From Exiguobacterium aestuarii (lineage in GTDB: Bacteria; Bacillota; Bacilli; Exiguobacteriales; Exiguobacteriaceae), in NCBI RefSeq assembly GCF_020171655.1, contig NZ_JAIVAC010000002.1:124001-188000 (forward strand): 64,000 nucleotides of DNA, read 5' to 3'. This document shows positions 1 through 7,147 of this stretch, piece after piece (the first letter of the stretch is position 1; each line of letters opens with the position of its first letter). The notes under the pieces are model-generated. The model was not told where the DNA came from. It saw only the letters and a list, made by a program, of their open reading frames with translations, and did not search any database. The translations under genes and the position numbers were made by a program.

Positions 1-258
1 ATTCAATTGCTTTTACAAACGAATACGGATCCGAATTATTTAGGTCGCGTCATTGGGGTACTCGAGTCACTTGCGATGGGCATCACGCCAATCGGTTTTA
101 TTCTATTCGGGGTATTGAGTGATCTTGTATCAGTCGCACATCTATACACTGCATGTATGATTGGTCTACTCCTATGTACCTTCACACTCACATATCGGAT
201 TCGCCATGACATCCAAGCAGAACGAGCAGCAGCTCAGTCAGTTGAACGAGTATCCTAA
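1..258 (+). CDS. MFS transporter, C-terminal fragment (cut by window start)
   Basis: The reading frame is open from base 1 to the stop at 256-258, so the gene begins upstream of the window. The visible 85 residues hold two hydrophobic helices separated by a short loop. A LGRVIGVLES stretch is followed by GITPIGFILFGVLSDL, a pattern common in the last helices of major facilitator superfamily drug or siderophore exporters, then a charged cytoplasmic tail (RIRHDIQAERAAAQ). It probably exports or imports a small solute across the membrane. The substrate cannot be read from this piece. Converges on the next gene across a shared hairpin. Confidence 0.7.
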   Translation: MQLLLQTNTDPNYLGRVIGVLESLAMGITPIGFILFGVLSDLVSVAHLYTACMIGLLLCTFTLTYRIRHDIQAERAAAQSVERVS

Positions 259-260
259 CA

Positions 261-292
261 AAAAAAGACATCGAACGAATCAGTTCGATGTC
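261..292 (-). terminator. Intrinsic terminator, minus strand
   Basis: A perfect 10-bp stem, GACATCGAAC (267-276) with GTTCGATGTC (283-292), and a 6-nt loop. Read on the minus strand it is followed by T7. It lies at the very end of the DUF3817-like gene, whose stop codon sits in the loop. The MFS gene from the left may also end here, but the plus-strand side lacks a U run. Confidence 0.8.
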
Positions 293-576
293 TTCTCTGT
301 TGACGGGAGTACCCGTTTTTCTAATAAAAATGGTCCGAATGGGATGACGGATGCCATGACGGCAAGCGTCAGCACTTTGAAGCCCCAACGGAAGCGCCAC
401 GCCATGTACATGGCCGCAAGTACGTAGGCCACAAACAAGAAACCGTGCGCTGCGCCGACAATACTGACCGCGAGTGGAATACCCGCCATATACTTCAATG
501 GCATCGCGATAAACAGTAACAACAAGAAGGACACACCTTCTGTGTAGCCAAGCCATTTAAAATGAGTCGTAGTCAT
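280..576 (-). CDS. DUF3817-family small integral membrane protein
   Basis: A 98-residue protein with three hydrophobic segments (about 13-33, 38-60 and 64-85) and a short charged tail. The opening FKWLGYTEGVSFLLLLFIAMPLKY and the AHGFLFVAYV motif match the small DUF3817 membrane family (B. subtilis YdzA-like), whose function is unknown. The start is fixed by AAAGGAGA about 7 nt upstream of the ATG. It is monocistronic and ends in a strong terminator. Membrane location is safe; a role is not assigned. Confidence 0.8.
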   Translation of the reverse strand: MTTTHFKWLGYTEGVSFLLLLFIAMPLKYMAGIPLAVSIVGAAHGFLFVAYVLAAMYMAWRFRWGFKVLTLAVMASVIPFGPFLLEKRVLPSTEKTSN

Positions 577-656
577 ATGCGTTCTCCTTTATCTCTGTAG
601 GCTATATCTATCGTAGCCGAAACATGAGAGGTTTGTCACAGGAGAGTGCATAAAAG

Positions 657-1163
657 TTACGAAGCTATTTGACGATTTGGTGAACGATGCAATACTTTCG
701 TTTCGACGAAGTTGCGAAGGAACAAACCGTCGACTCCGATTTTCCCTGCGTTATGTCCAGCAACCAAAATCAATACAGATACGATCAACATCGTTGGGTT
801 CGTACTGACCGTTCCAGAGAGCAAGAAAGCCATGTTCATGACAAGCCCGAAGAACGCCGCGCTACGTGTGAGTGCACCGAGCAATAACCCTAACCCGACC
901 AAAAATTCACCATAAGGAATGAGGATATCGAACAATCCAGCGTTTGGAATCGCAACGTTTTCTAAGAATGCAGCCCACCATCCTGCGACAGCTGGATGTT
1001 CTCCAGTCGCGAGTGTCACCGCGTTGTTTAAGAATCCCTCCGTTCCAAAGCCACCTGTGATTTTACCCCAACCTGCTGTTAACCAATGATAACCGAGCCA
1101 TACACGTAACACCGTCAAGATTGCCGTAGCGATGTTATGATTTTGCCAAAATTTCGTGAACAT
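657..1163 (-). CDS. DoxX-family membrane protein
   Basis: A 168-residue protein with four hydrophobic helices. It has the DoxX-type opening (VLRVWLGYHWLTAGWGKITGG) and a conserved PYGEFLVGLGLLLGALTR stretch near residues 103-120. DoxX relatives are quinone-linked or thiosulfate-oxidation-associated membrane proteins, and in Bacilli their exact role is unsettled. The start ATG has GGGAGG 7 nt upstream. A TGTGA-N6-TCACA site lies about 40 nt further upstream, which hints at Fnr/Crp-like or Rex-like redox control. No partner subunit gene is adjacent. Confidence 0.82.
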   Translation of the reverse strand: MFTKFWQNHNIATAILTVLRVWLGYHWLTAGWGKITGGFGTEGFLNNAVTLATGEHPAVAGWWAAFLENVAIPNAGLFDILIPYGEFLVGLGLLLGALTRSAAFFGLVMNMAFLLSGTVSTNPTMLIVSVLILVAGHNAGKIGVDGLFLRNFVETKVLHRSPNRQIAS

Positions 1164-1202
1164 GATGATTCCTCCCTTTCAAGAAGTTGAATAAATGAAT
1201 AA

Positions 1203-1218
1203 TGTGATTACATTCACA
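1203..1218. promoter_or_regulatory. Fnr/Crp-like (or Rex-like) inverted repeat upstream of doxX
   Basis: TGTGATTACATTCACA is an exact TGTGA-N6-TCACA, the consensus layout for Crp/Fnr proteins. The right half TTCACAA also matches a Rex half-site. It lies 40 nt upstream of the DoxX start codon. No experiment supports binding; the call rests on the match and its position. Confidence 0.45.
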
Positions 1219-1305
1219 ATATATCACCTATGTTCACCATTTCACATATGTATTTTTGTTTGTTCATGATTCGTCCATATGTACGTCACACTCTATTCAC
1301 ATCCA

Positions 1306-1333
1306 TCAAAAAGACGCCTACTTGAGGCGCCTT
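1306..1333 (-). terminator. Intrinsic terminator of the PNPOx-family gene
   Basis: AAGACGCCT (1311-1319) pairs with AGGCGCCTT (1325-1333) with one mismatch and a 5-nt loop. On the minus strand it runs into TTTTTGATGG. It follows the stop codon at 1342. Confidence 0.7.
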
Positions 1334-1341
1334 TGAGGATT

Positions 1342-1755
1342 TTACAATGTCACTTCTTGAGGTGGCTGACCTTTCTTGTTCATCACGCGTATCGATTCCG
1401 GTTCGATTTTGAGGATGACAAGCTTTGGATCATCTGGTCCGTCGAACCAGCCCTCGAGTTTATCGTTCCATACTTTTTCTTTCATCGATTCATCATCTGA
1501 CACAGTCGCCTTCCCTAAGATTTCTAAGTAGGTGTCGCCGACCCCATCGCCATCATAACCAATCAAAATATGCGTATATGGATTCTTTTCTAATTCCTCT
1601 ACTTTATCTGTATCGTTCGAGGTTGCTGTATAAAGTGTGAAATCATCATGGAAAAATGTCATGTAACGACTATGTGGCTTCACCTTATACACTGTCGCCA
1701 TCGTCCCTACATTACTTGAATCTAGAATCTTTAATGCTGTTTCTTTTGCACTCAT
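1342..1755 (-). CDS. Pyridoxamine 5'-phosphate oxidase-family (general stress protein 26-like) protein
   Basis: A 137-residue soluble protein with the split-barrel flavin-binding fold pattern: MSAKETALKILDSSNVGTMATV, then SRYMTFFHDDFTLYTATSNDTDKVEELE, then a C-terminal strand VILKIEPESIRVM. Such proteins bind FMN, F420 or heme-like ligands and are often stress-induced. The start is set at 1755 because AAGGAGGAATTCGGA precedes that ATG, although the frame stays open further upstream without a ribosome-binding site. Substrate and cofactor are not determined by the sequence. Confidence 0.82.
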   Translation of the reverse strand: MSAKETALKILDSSNVGTMATVYKVKPHSRYMTFFHDDFTLYTATSNDTDKVEELEKNPYTHILIGYDGDGVGDTYLEILGKATVSDDESMKEKVWNDKLEGWFDGPDDPKLVILKIEPESIRVMNKKGQPPQEVTL

Positions 1756-1819
1756 TCCGAATTCCTCCTTCATGGATTGTCGCTCGTATACTGTTCCCTC
1801 AAACCACACGATTAAACAC

Positions 1820-1848
1820 AAAAAAACCTGCTCGCCGATGCGAGCAGG
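1820..1848 (-). terminator. Intrinsic terminator of the cold-shock gene
   Basis: CCTGCTCGC (1827-1835) and GCGAGCAGG (1840-1848) form a perfect 9-bp stem with loop CGAT. It is followed on the minus strand by a run of seven T, just downstream of the csp stop. Confidence 0.9.
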
Positions 1849-1872
1849 TATCATATTCCTTAGAAAGGAAGA

Positions 1873-2073
1873 TTAGATTTTTTCAACGTTAGAAGCTTGT
1901 GGTCCACGAGCTCCGTCTGTGATTTCGAAAGTTACTTCTTGGCCTTCTTCAAGTGTTTTGAAGCCGTCGCCTTGGATTGCTGAGAAGTGTACGAATACGT
2001 CGTCTCCGCCTTCCATTTCGATGAAGCCGTAACCTTTTTCTGAGTTAAACCATTTTACTTTACCTGTGTTCAT
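1873..2073 (-). CDS. Cold-shock protein (CspA family)
   Basis: A 66-residue single cold-shock domain. RNP1 (KGYGFIEM, about 13-20) and RNP2 (VFVHFSAI, about 26-33) are both intact, as is the [14 protein letters not shown] start. Such proteins bind single-stranded RNA and DNA and act as RNA chaperones during cold or growth shifts. GGAGGG lies 8 nt upstream of the ATG. About 260 nt of AT-rich non-coding DNA lies before the next gene, enough for the long 5' leader typical of csp genes. Confidence 0.96.
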   Translation of the reverse strand: MNTGKVKWFNSEKGYGFIEMEGGDDVFVHFSAIQGDGFKTLEEGQEVTFEITDGARGPQASNVEKI

Positions 2074-2241
2074 GAATGAACCCTCCTGAAATAAACGCTA
2101 TGCGTTATAGTAGTGCCTTACTAGAAAAAACTTGACCAAAAAAAATACAAGCCTCTGGATTATCTAATGAAAAATAATCCCAAGCACTTGTGAATTATGA
2201 TTCCAGCTATTCTTAATTAAGCACATATTGAATATAACACG

Positions 2242-2261
2242 ACTAGATGCTTCTGTCTAGT
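2242..2261. repeat. Short inverted repeat in the csp/beta-helix intergenic region
   Basis: ACTAGA-N8-TCTAGT lies between the divergent csp and beta-helix genes. It is short, so it may be an operator half-site pair or chance. Apart from this and promoter-like AT-rich DNA, nothing else is visible in 2074-2334. Confidence 0.25.
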
Positions 2262-2334
2262 AAATACTTCTGATTGCTAAAAAACGAGGTGAAACGGGTA
2301 CATGCTAGAGAAGATGATGCTAGGAGGATTTATT

Positions 2335-3933
2335 ATGAAAAATGCAAAGGACCCGCAATCAATCGCATCGATGATTGCCTCTTATTCTGATTGGTCGGAA
2401 GAAGACCTCATCCAGCGAACACTCGAATGGCACCGCGCCACGCGCGAGACATCTTACTCAGAGCAGCAACATTCCATCCCTTGCCGAATTCCAATGACTG
2501 AGCGCATTACGCCTGTTCAAACGTCACTCCCGCTCGAACAAATGGACGGAGTGGTTCGTCCTGTTTGGATGCGACGCCTCGATGCGGAATATTTGAATCT
2601 GCTTCAGGTCGCAAAACAACGTGTTGATGTGACAGATTATGGCGCTATCGGGGACGGACAAACGGATTGCACGCTCGCTTTTCGTCTCGCCCTCCGCTCT
2701 AACCGCCGCGTCTTTGTCCCGGCAGGTGTATATATCGTTCGGGGCATTCGCCTTCCTTCGAACTGCGTGTTAGAAGGTGCCGGACAGGACGTCACCATTC
2801 TAAAACTATCGGATCGTGCCCCAAAGCATCGAAGACTGTTACGAAACGCCACCCTATTTGCGGGAAACCATCATATTGAGGTATGTCACCTGACGCTCGA
2901 TTGGAACGTCGCACGATTAGGCGATGCGAAACGGACGACGAGCGGTGACACGACATCGAGTGCCTTGACGTTTGCGCATGTGACGTATGGCTGGGTGCAT
3001 CATGTGACGGCTAAAAATGCCGGTCTTCATGCGTTCGACATCACGTCTCCACACTATCATTACTTAGGGGACGGCCTCCGTGCCGCAAACGGCAGTCGGT
3101 ATATTCATCTTGATCACCTTGAGGCGACGAACTATGGGGATGACGGAATCACGACACACCATAGCGATGCCATTTATATCACTAACTGTTATTGTCATCA
3201 TCCTCATGGTCGAACACATGCTGTTGGATTCTCAAATTCGAATGGCATTGAGATCGACGATGGATCGCGGCACGTCACACTCGTAAACAATAAAAGTGAA
3301 GGATGTTTTGGCGGAATCGAAGTAAAGGCACATGGAACCTCATCCGCAGCTCATGACGTTCATATCTTCGGCCATCTTTCGGTGCATGACAATCGTTCAT
3401 TTAACTTCCGTCACATTGGTCATCATTTAGCAGACGATCCCGATTCGAAGACAGCACGCTTTCTATCTGGTACGAATTTAGTATCCGTCGAACCGGTTAG
3501 AAGCTCGCTATATGCGAAATCCTCTCCAAGAAGTTTAGTCGTCTCGGCCTATCAGGACGTCTTGATTCATGGATTGACCGCTATCGGTGACCCAACTTAC
3601 GATTATGAAAAACATCCGGCACTGGCGATTCAATACAAGTCTCGACGCGTTCAATTACATCGCATCTCCGTGCGCGGATTTACAACCTCGAGAGCTGATC
3701 TCGAACTGTTCGGAGGGGATAACCGGACCGATGAAGTGACCATCGAAAACTTACGATGCCACGAATCTGCGCCAATCGCGTTAAGAATAGGACGTCAGCT
3801 GGAGAGGATCGCACTTTATCACATCGAAGGACAGAAAAAAAGCGGAGATGTACTCATCTCCACGAAAAGTCCGATCGATGTGCAAGGTATACTCGCTTAC
3901 GGATTCTCGGACCGAGTGCGTTCGGACGTTTGA
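2335..3933 (+). CDS. Right-handed beta-helix protein, pectate-lyase-3/GH28-like
   Basis: About 532 residues. After an 80-residue leader comes the Pectate_lyase_3 signature VTDYGAIGDGQTDCTLAF, then FVPAGVYIVRGIRLPSNCVLEGAG, and then repeated short beta-strand coils rich in His, Asn and Asp (VCHLTLDW, YLGDGLRAANGSRYIHLDHLEATNYGDDGITTHH). This is the fold of polygalacturonases, rhamnogalacturonases and phage tail-spike enzymes that bind or cleave polysaccharide. No signal peptide or anchor is visible, which is odd for such an enzyme. The ATG at 2335 has AGGAGG 7 nt upstream; an in-frame ATG at 2302 has a weaker site. The 3' end overlaps the convergent flavodoxin gene by 37 bp. Confidence 0.78.
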   Translation: MKNAKDPQSIASMIASYSDWSEEDLIQRTLEWHRATRETSYSEQQHSIPCRIPMTERITPVQTSLPLEQMDGVVRPVWMRRLDAEYLNLLQVAKQRVDVTDYGAIGDGQTDCTLAFRLALRSNRRVFVPAGVYIVRGIRLPSNCVLEGAGQDVTILKLSDRAPKHRRLLRNATLFAGNHHIEVCHLTLDWNVARLGDAKRTTSGDTTSSALTFAHVTYGWVHHVTAKNAGLHAFDITSPHYHYLGDGLRAANGSRYIHLDHLEATNYGDDGITTHHSDAIYITNCYCHHPHGRTHAVGFSNSNGIEIDDGSRHVTLVNNKSEGCFGGIEVKAHGTSSAAHDVHIFGHLSVHDNRSFNFRHIGHHLADDPDSKTARFLSGTNLVSVEPVRSSLYAKSSPRSLVVSAYQDVLIHGLTAIGDPTYDYEKHPALAIQYKSRRVQLHRISVRGFTTSRADLELFGGDNRTDEVTIENLRCHESAPIALRIGRQLERIALYHIEGQKKSGDVLISTKSPIDVQGILAYGFSDRVRSDV

Positions 3934-4403
3934 GCCGCCTCGACAAGCCGATCCAGTTTGTCCTCATCGAGTTCAAGCGAGCTTTCTTTCTGTTTGGCCA
4001 TCATGCGGACGATCGCTTTGTCTAAAAAGCCCATTCGTTCAAAGTCATACCCACTTCCGACGACTTCGACGAAATAGGCATGTGCGCGCAGCGTAGCACG
4101 ATAGGCTTCTTCTAGCTCGCGAATCCGCTCCGATTCCGTCGGTGTCCCGGCACACAAATATAGAGCGAGAGGATGCTCCAGCAAGTGTGCTTCATGAAGC
4201 GTCAACCATTCTTTCATCTCGTCCTGGATAGTACCCATCCGAATCGAACTGCCGACGATGACGTGATCCACCGTCTCCCACATGACGTTCGGCTCTTCTA
4301 CGATATTTTGGACATGAACGTCTCCCGATAACCGTTCAGCGAGTAAAGACGCCACTTTTTCACTCGTTCCATATCTGGAAGAGTACGCGATTAAAGTACC
4401 CAT
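3897..4403 (-). CDS. Flavodoxin domain protein (HemG-like)
   Basis: A 168-residue protein that opens with MGTLIAYSSRYGTSEKVA, the FMN phosphate-binding loop of the flavodoxin fold. IVGSSIRMGTIQDEMKEWL follows near residues 48-66, as in menaquinone-dependent protoporphyrinogen dehydrogenases. It probably carries FMN and transfers electrons in the cytosol. Haem biosynthesis is possible but unproven, since no hem genes are near. The start at 4403 is preferred (GAGGGAACGAC upstream) over an ATG at 4421 with no ribosome-binding site. The last 37 bp overlap the convergent gene. Confidence 0.8.
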   Translation of the reverse strand: MGTLIAYSSRYGTSEKVASLLAERLSGDVHVQNIVEEPNVMWETVDHVIVGSSIRMGTIQDEMKEWLTLHEAHLLEHPLALYLCAGTPTESERIRELEEAYRATLRAHAYFVEVVGSGYDFERMGFLDKAIVRMMAKQKESSLELDEDKLDRLVEAAQTSERTRSENP

Positions 4404-4476
4404 GTCGTTCCCTCTTTTCATGTCAGACGTTACTTACACTATTCCCGAATCGTGAGAAGAAGATACGCGACCACTC

Positions 4477-4504
4477 AAAAAAGCTCGCCGTCTGGCGAGC
4501 TTTT
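4477..4504. terminator. Terminator hairpin between malL and the flavodoxin gene
   Basis: AAGCTCGCC (4481-4489) and GGCGAGCTT (4494-4502) form a perfect 9-bp stem with loop GTCT. There is a T run on the minus-strand side directly after malL and TTTT on the plus side. Confidence 0.85.
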
Positions 4505-4506
4505 CG

Positions 4507-6156
4507 TCACAGTTTATACACTTGTGCTTCGTAAGGACGAAGGGTGAACGGTTCAATCGGTTCCATGTTTCCGATGACGCGTTCTTTTACGTCATATGGT
4601 AAGTCACGTTGTTGTGTGTCACCTGAGAAGTTACAGAGCACGAGCCATGTCTCTCCTTCGAACGAACGCGTGAACGCATAGACTGCCTCATCTTCCGGTA
4701 ACAACAGCTCATACTTTCCATAGACAACGATTGGATTGGCTTTACGGAGCGCAATCAATTGACGATAGTAATGAAAGAGCGAGCTCGGGTCTTTCCGTGC
4801 CGCCTCCGCATTGATGTCGACATAGTTCGGGTTGACCCCAATCCATGGTGTCCCTGTCGTGAAGCCACCATGTGCTTCGTCCGACCACTGTACCGGTGTG
4901 CGTGAATTGTCACGTCCTCGCTCATGGATTCCACGGAAAATCTCGTCGTGCGTCAACAACCCTTTTGATGTGTAGTCACGGTAGGCGTTTAACGTTTCGA
5001 TATCTCGGTACTGATCAATCGAATCAAACGCGACGTTTGTCATCCCGAACTCTTCCCCTTGATAAATGTAAGGTGTGCCTTTCAATAGATGAAGAAGTGT
5101 CGCAAGCATCTTCCCGGAACGGACGCGATATTCCGGAGAGTCGTTCCCGAAGCGCGAGATAGCACGGGGCTGATCATGATTACTCCAATACAGGCTGTTC
5201 CATCCTTCTTCTTCCAGTCCTTCTTGCCAACGCGAGAAGATTGTCTTCAACTCTGTGAGTTTCCAGTCCGTCGGATTCCATTTCCCGAAGCTGCCGTTTC
5301 CGACGTCTACATGCTCAAAATGAAAGACCATGTTCAGTTCGTTTCGGTCTTCCCCTGTATACAATTTCGCCTCTTCCACACTGACCCCTGGCATCTCACC
5401 GACCGTGATCGTGTCGTATTTCGATAAGACTTCTTGATTCATCTCTTGCATGAATTCATGGATACGTGGCCCGTTAAAGAAGAATGGCGTGCCGTCACCG
5501 TAACCTGTTCCTTGCGTTTGACCATCCGGATAGCTCGGGTCTTTCGAGATCATATTAATCACGTCCATCCGGAACCCGTCGACCCCTTTATCGAGCCAAT
5601 ACGTCATAAGATCGTACACTTCACGACGAAGCGTCTCGCTTTCCCAGTTCAAATCCGGTTGTTTCTTACTGAATAGGTGAAGGTAGTACTCATCGCTCGC
5701 CTCGTCATACTGCCAAGCGCTGCCGCCGAAGAAAGCTCCCCAGTTCGTCGGTGGCTGACCGTCTTTTCCTTTTTTCCAAATATAGTAGTCACGATATGGA
5801 TTCTCTTTTGAAGAACGTGACTCCATGAACCACTGGTGTTCGTCAGAAGAGTGGTTGACGACAAGGTCCATCATGATTTTAATCCCGTGACGGTGTGCTT
5901 CCTCAAGCATCGCATCAAAGTCGTCCATCGTTCCGAACTCGTCCATGATGGCACGATAATCACGAATGTCGTATCCGTTGTCATCGTTCGGCGAATCGTA
6001 TACCGGCGAGAGCCAGATGACATCGATCCCGAGTTCTGCCAAGTAAGACATCTTCTCCGTGATCCCTTGGATGTCACCAATCCCATCACCATTCGAGTCA
6101 TTGAAGCTCCGTGGATAAATTTGATACACGACTGCTTCTTTCCACCATTGTTTCAT
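4507..6156 (-). CDS. malL: Oligo-1,6-glucosidase / alpha-glucosidase (GH13)
   Basis: A 549-residue cytosolic GH13 enzyme, full length for the family. It has the catalytic nucleophile D198 in GFRMDVIN, general acid E254 in TVGEMPG and transition-state stabiliser D328 in SNHDQP. The residue after the nucleophile is Val (V199), which in this family goes with alpha-1,6 cleavage (isomaltose, panose) rather than strict alpha-1,4. It hydrolyses imported oligosaccharides to glucose. Trehalose-6-phosphate hydrolase is a less likely alternative. AAGGAGGA sits before the ATG. A cre-like site 29 nt upstream suggests CcpA repression, and the divergent AraC gene is the likely specific regulator. Confidence 0.9.
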   Translation of the reverse strand: MKQWWKEAVVYQIYPRSFNDSNGDGIGDIQGITEKMSYLAELGIDVIWLSPVYDSPNDDNGYDIRDYRAIMDEFGTMDDFDAMLEEAHRHGIKIMMDLVVNHSSDEHQWFMESRSSKENPYRDYYIWKKGKDGQPPTNWGAFFGGSAWQYDEASDEYYLHLFSKKQPDLNWESETLRREVYDLMTYWLDKGVDGFRMDVINMISKDPSYPDGQTQGTGYGDGTPFFFNGPRIHEFMQEMNQEVLSKYDTITVGEMPGVSVEEAKLYTGEDRNELNMVFHFEHVDVGNGSFGKWNPTDWKLTELKTIFSRWQEGLEEEGWNSLYWSNHDQPRAISRFGNDSPEYRVRSGKMLATLLHLLKGTPYIYQGEEFGMTNVAFDSIDQYRDIETLNAYRDYTSKGLLTHDEIFRGIHERGRDNSRTPVQWSDEAHGGFTTGTPWIGVNPNYVDINAEAARKDPSSLFHYYRQLIALRKANPIVVYGKYELLLPEDEAVYAFTRSFEGETWLVLCNFSGDTQQRDLPYDVKERVIGNMEPIEPFTLRPYEAQVYKL

Positions 6157-6184
6157 GTTACGTCCTCCTTGAAGTTCATTTCCG

Positions 6185-6198
6185 TTTCAACGCTTTCA
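6185..6198 (-). promoter_or_regulatory. cre-like CcpA site upstream of malL
   Basis: On the minus strand TGAAAGCGTTGAAA matches the cre pattern TGWAANCGNTNWCA at every specified position but one. It lies just upstream of the malL ribosome-binding site, where CcpA would block transcription. This fits a sugar-hydrolase gene. Confidence 0.6.
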
Positions 6199-6279
6199 TC
6201 GTACTGCCTTCAAGGATTCATGACCATCCATGATATGATTAGAATATGTACAATTTTGCTATAAAATGAGGAGACTATT

Positions 6280-7059
6280 ATGGAAATCGGCTTTTGTGGC
6301 TATTCGTATCATACAACGACCTACACTTTTCCATTCGCTAACTTACTCGATACGTATCTGATTCGCTTACAGACAGAGGGGACGGCTCGGATCGTGGTCA
6401 ATGGGGAAATGATGATCACACGACCTGGTGACGTATTGATTGTCCGTCCAGGTGACTTCTATGAAATGCACGTCGATACACCTGCGAGCGGAGACTATCA
6501 TATCTTTTGCTCCGGACATGCGATGGATACATGGTGGCATGCGACGCCACGGGAAAGACTATACGCGATCACCATCGATTCCCGCCTACTTTCGCTATGG
6601 CAACACATTACAGAGGAAGTGCGCCGTCCACCATCTGAACAAAGTGCGGTACTAATTGAAACTCTCGTCAAAGCGCTTCTACTCATGCTTGATCGTTCAA
6701 TTCAAGATGTGCATTCCCAGGCGCGACCTCCAGTCGTCTCTCGTATGATGCGCTTTATCGAATCGCACGTCACGAGTGACTTTAAAGTGGCCGACGTCGC
6801 CGCAGCGGTCGGACTCAGTGTTTCACGGACCGTTCATCTCTTTAAAGAAGAGACCGGGATGACGATCATCGAATATGCACAATCGATTCGTTTACAGCTT
6901 GCCGAAGAGCAAATGCGCTATACAAAACATTCGTTAGAAACGATTGCGGAACTGTCTGGATTTCGAAGTTATCCATATTTCCACAGAATTTTTAAACGAA
7001 AATATGGGGTAGCACCAGGGGTTTATCGCACTCTTCAACAAAAAAACGAAAAAAAATAA
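6280..7059 (+). CDS. AraC-family transcriptional regulator
   Basis: A 259-residue protein. The N-terminal cupin-like sensor domain (about 20-90) has the typical GDVLIVRPGDFYEMH strand. Two helix-turn-helix motifs lie at about 165-255: VADVAAAVGLSVSRTVHLFKEE, then LETIAELSGFRSYPYFHRIFKRKYG. AraC proteins with this layout are ligand-responsive activators, often for sugars. The gene is divergent from malL across a 123-bp promoter region, so malL is its most likely target. GAGGAG is 6 nt before the ATG. The effector is unknown. Confidence 0.9.
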   Translation: MEIGFCGYSYHTTTYTFPFANLLDTYLIRLQTEGTARIVVNGEMMITRPGDVLIVRPGDFYEMHVDTPASGDYHIFCSGHAMDTWWHATPRERLYAITIDSRLLSLWQHITEEVRRPPSEQSAVLIETLVKALLLMLDRSIQDVHSQARPPVVSRMMRFIESHVTSDFKVADVAAAVGLSVSRTVHLFKEETGMTIIEYAQSIRLQLAEEQMRYTKHSLETIAELSGFRSYPYFHRIFKRKYGVAPGVYRTLQQKNEKK

Positions 7060-7147
7060 AAAAAGAGTGATCCATTTTTTGAACCGCTCCGTTAGATGGG
7101 TGTAAATAACGACAACAACACTCACTTACGAAAAGGAGCGATTACAC

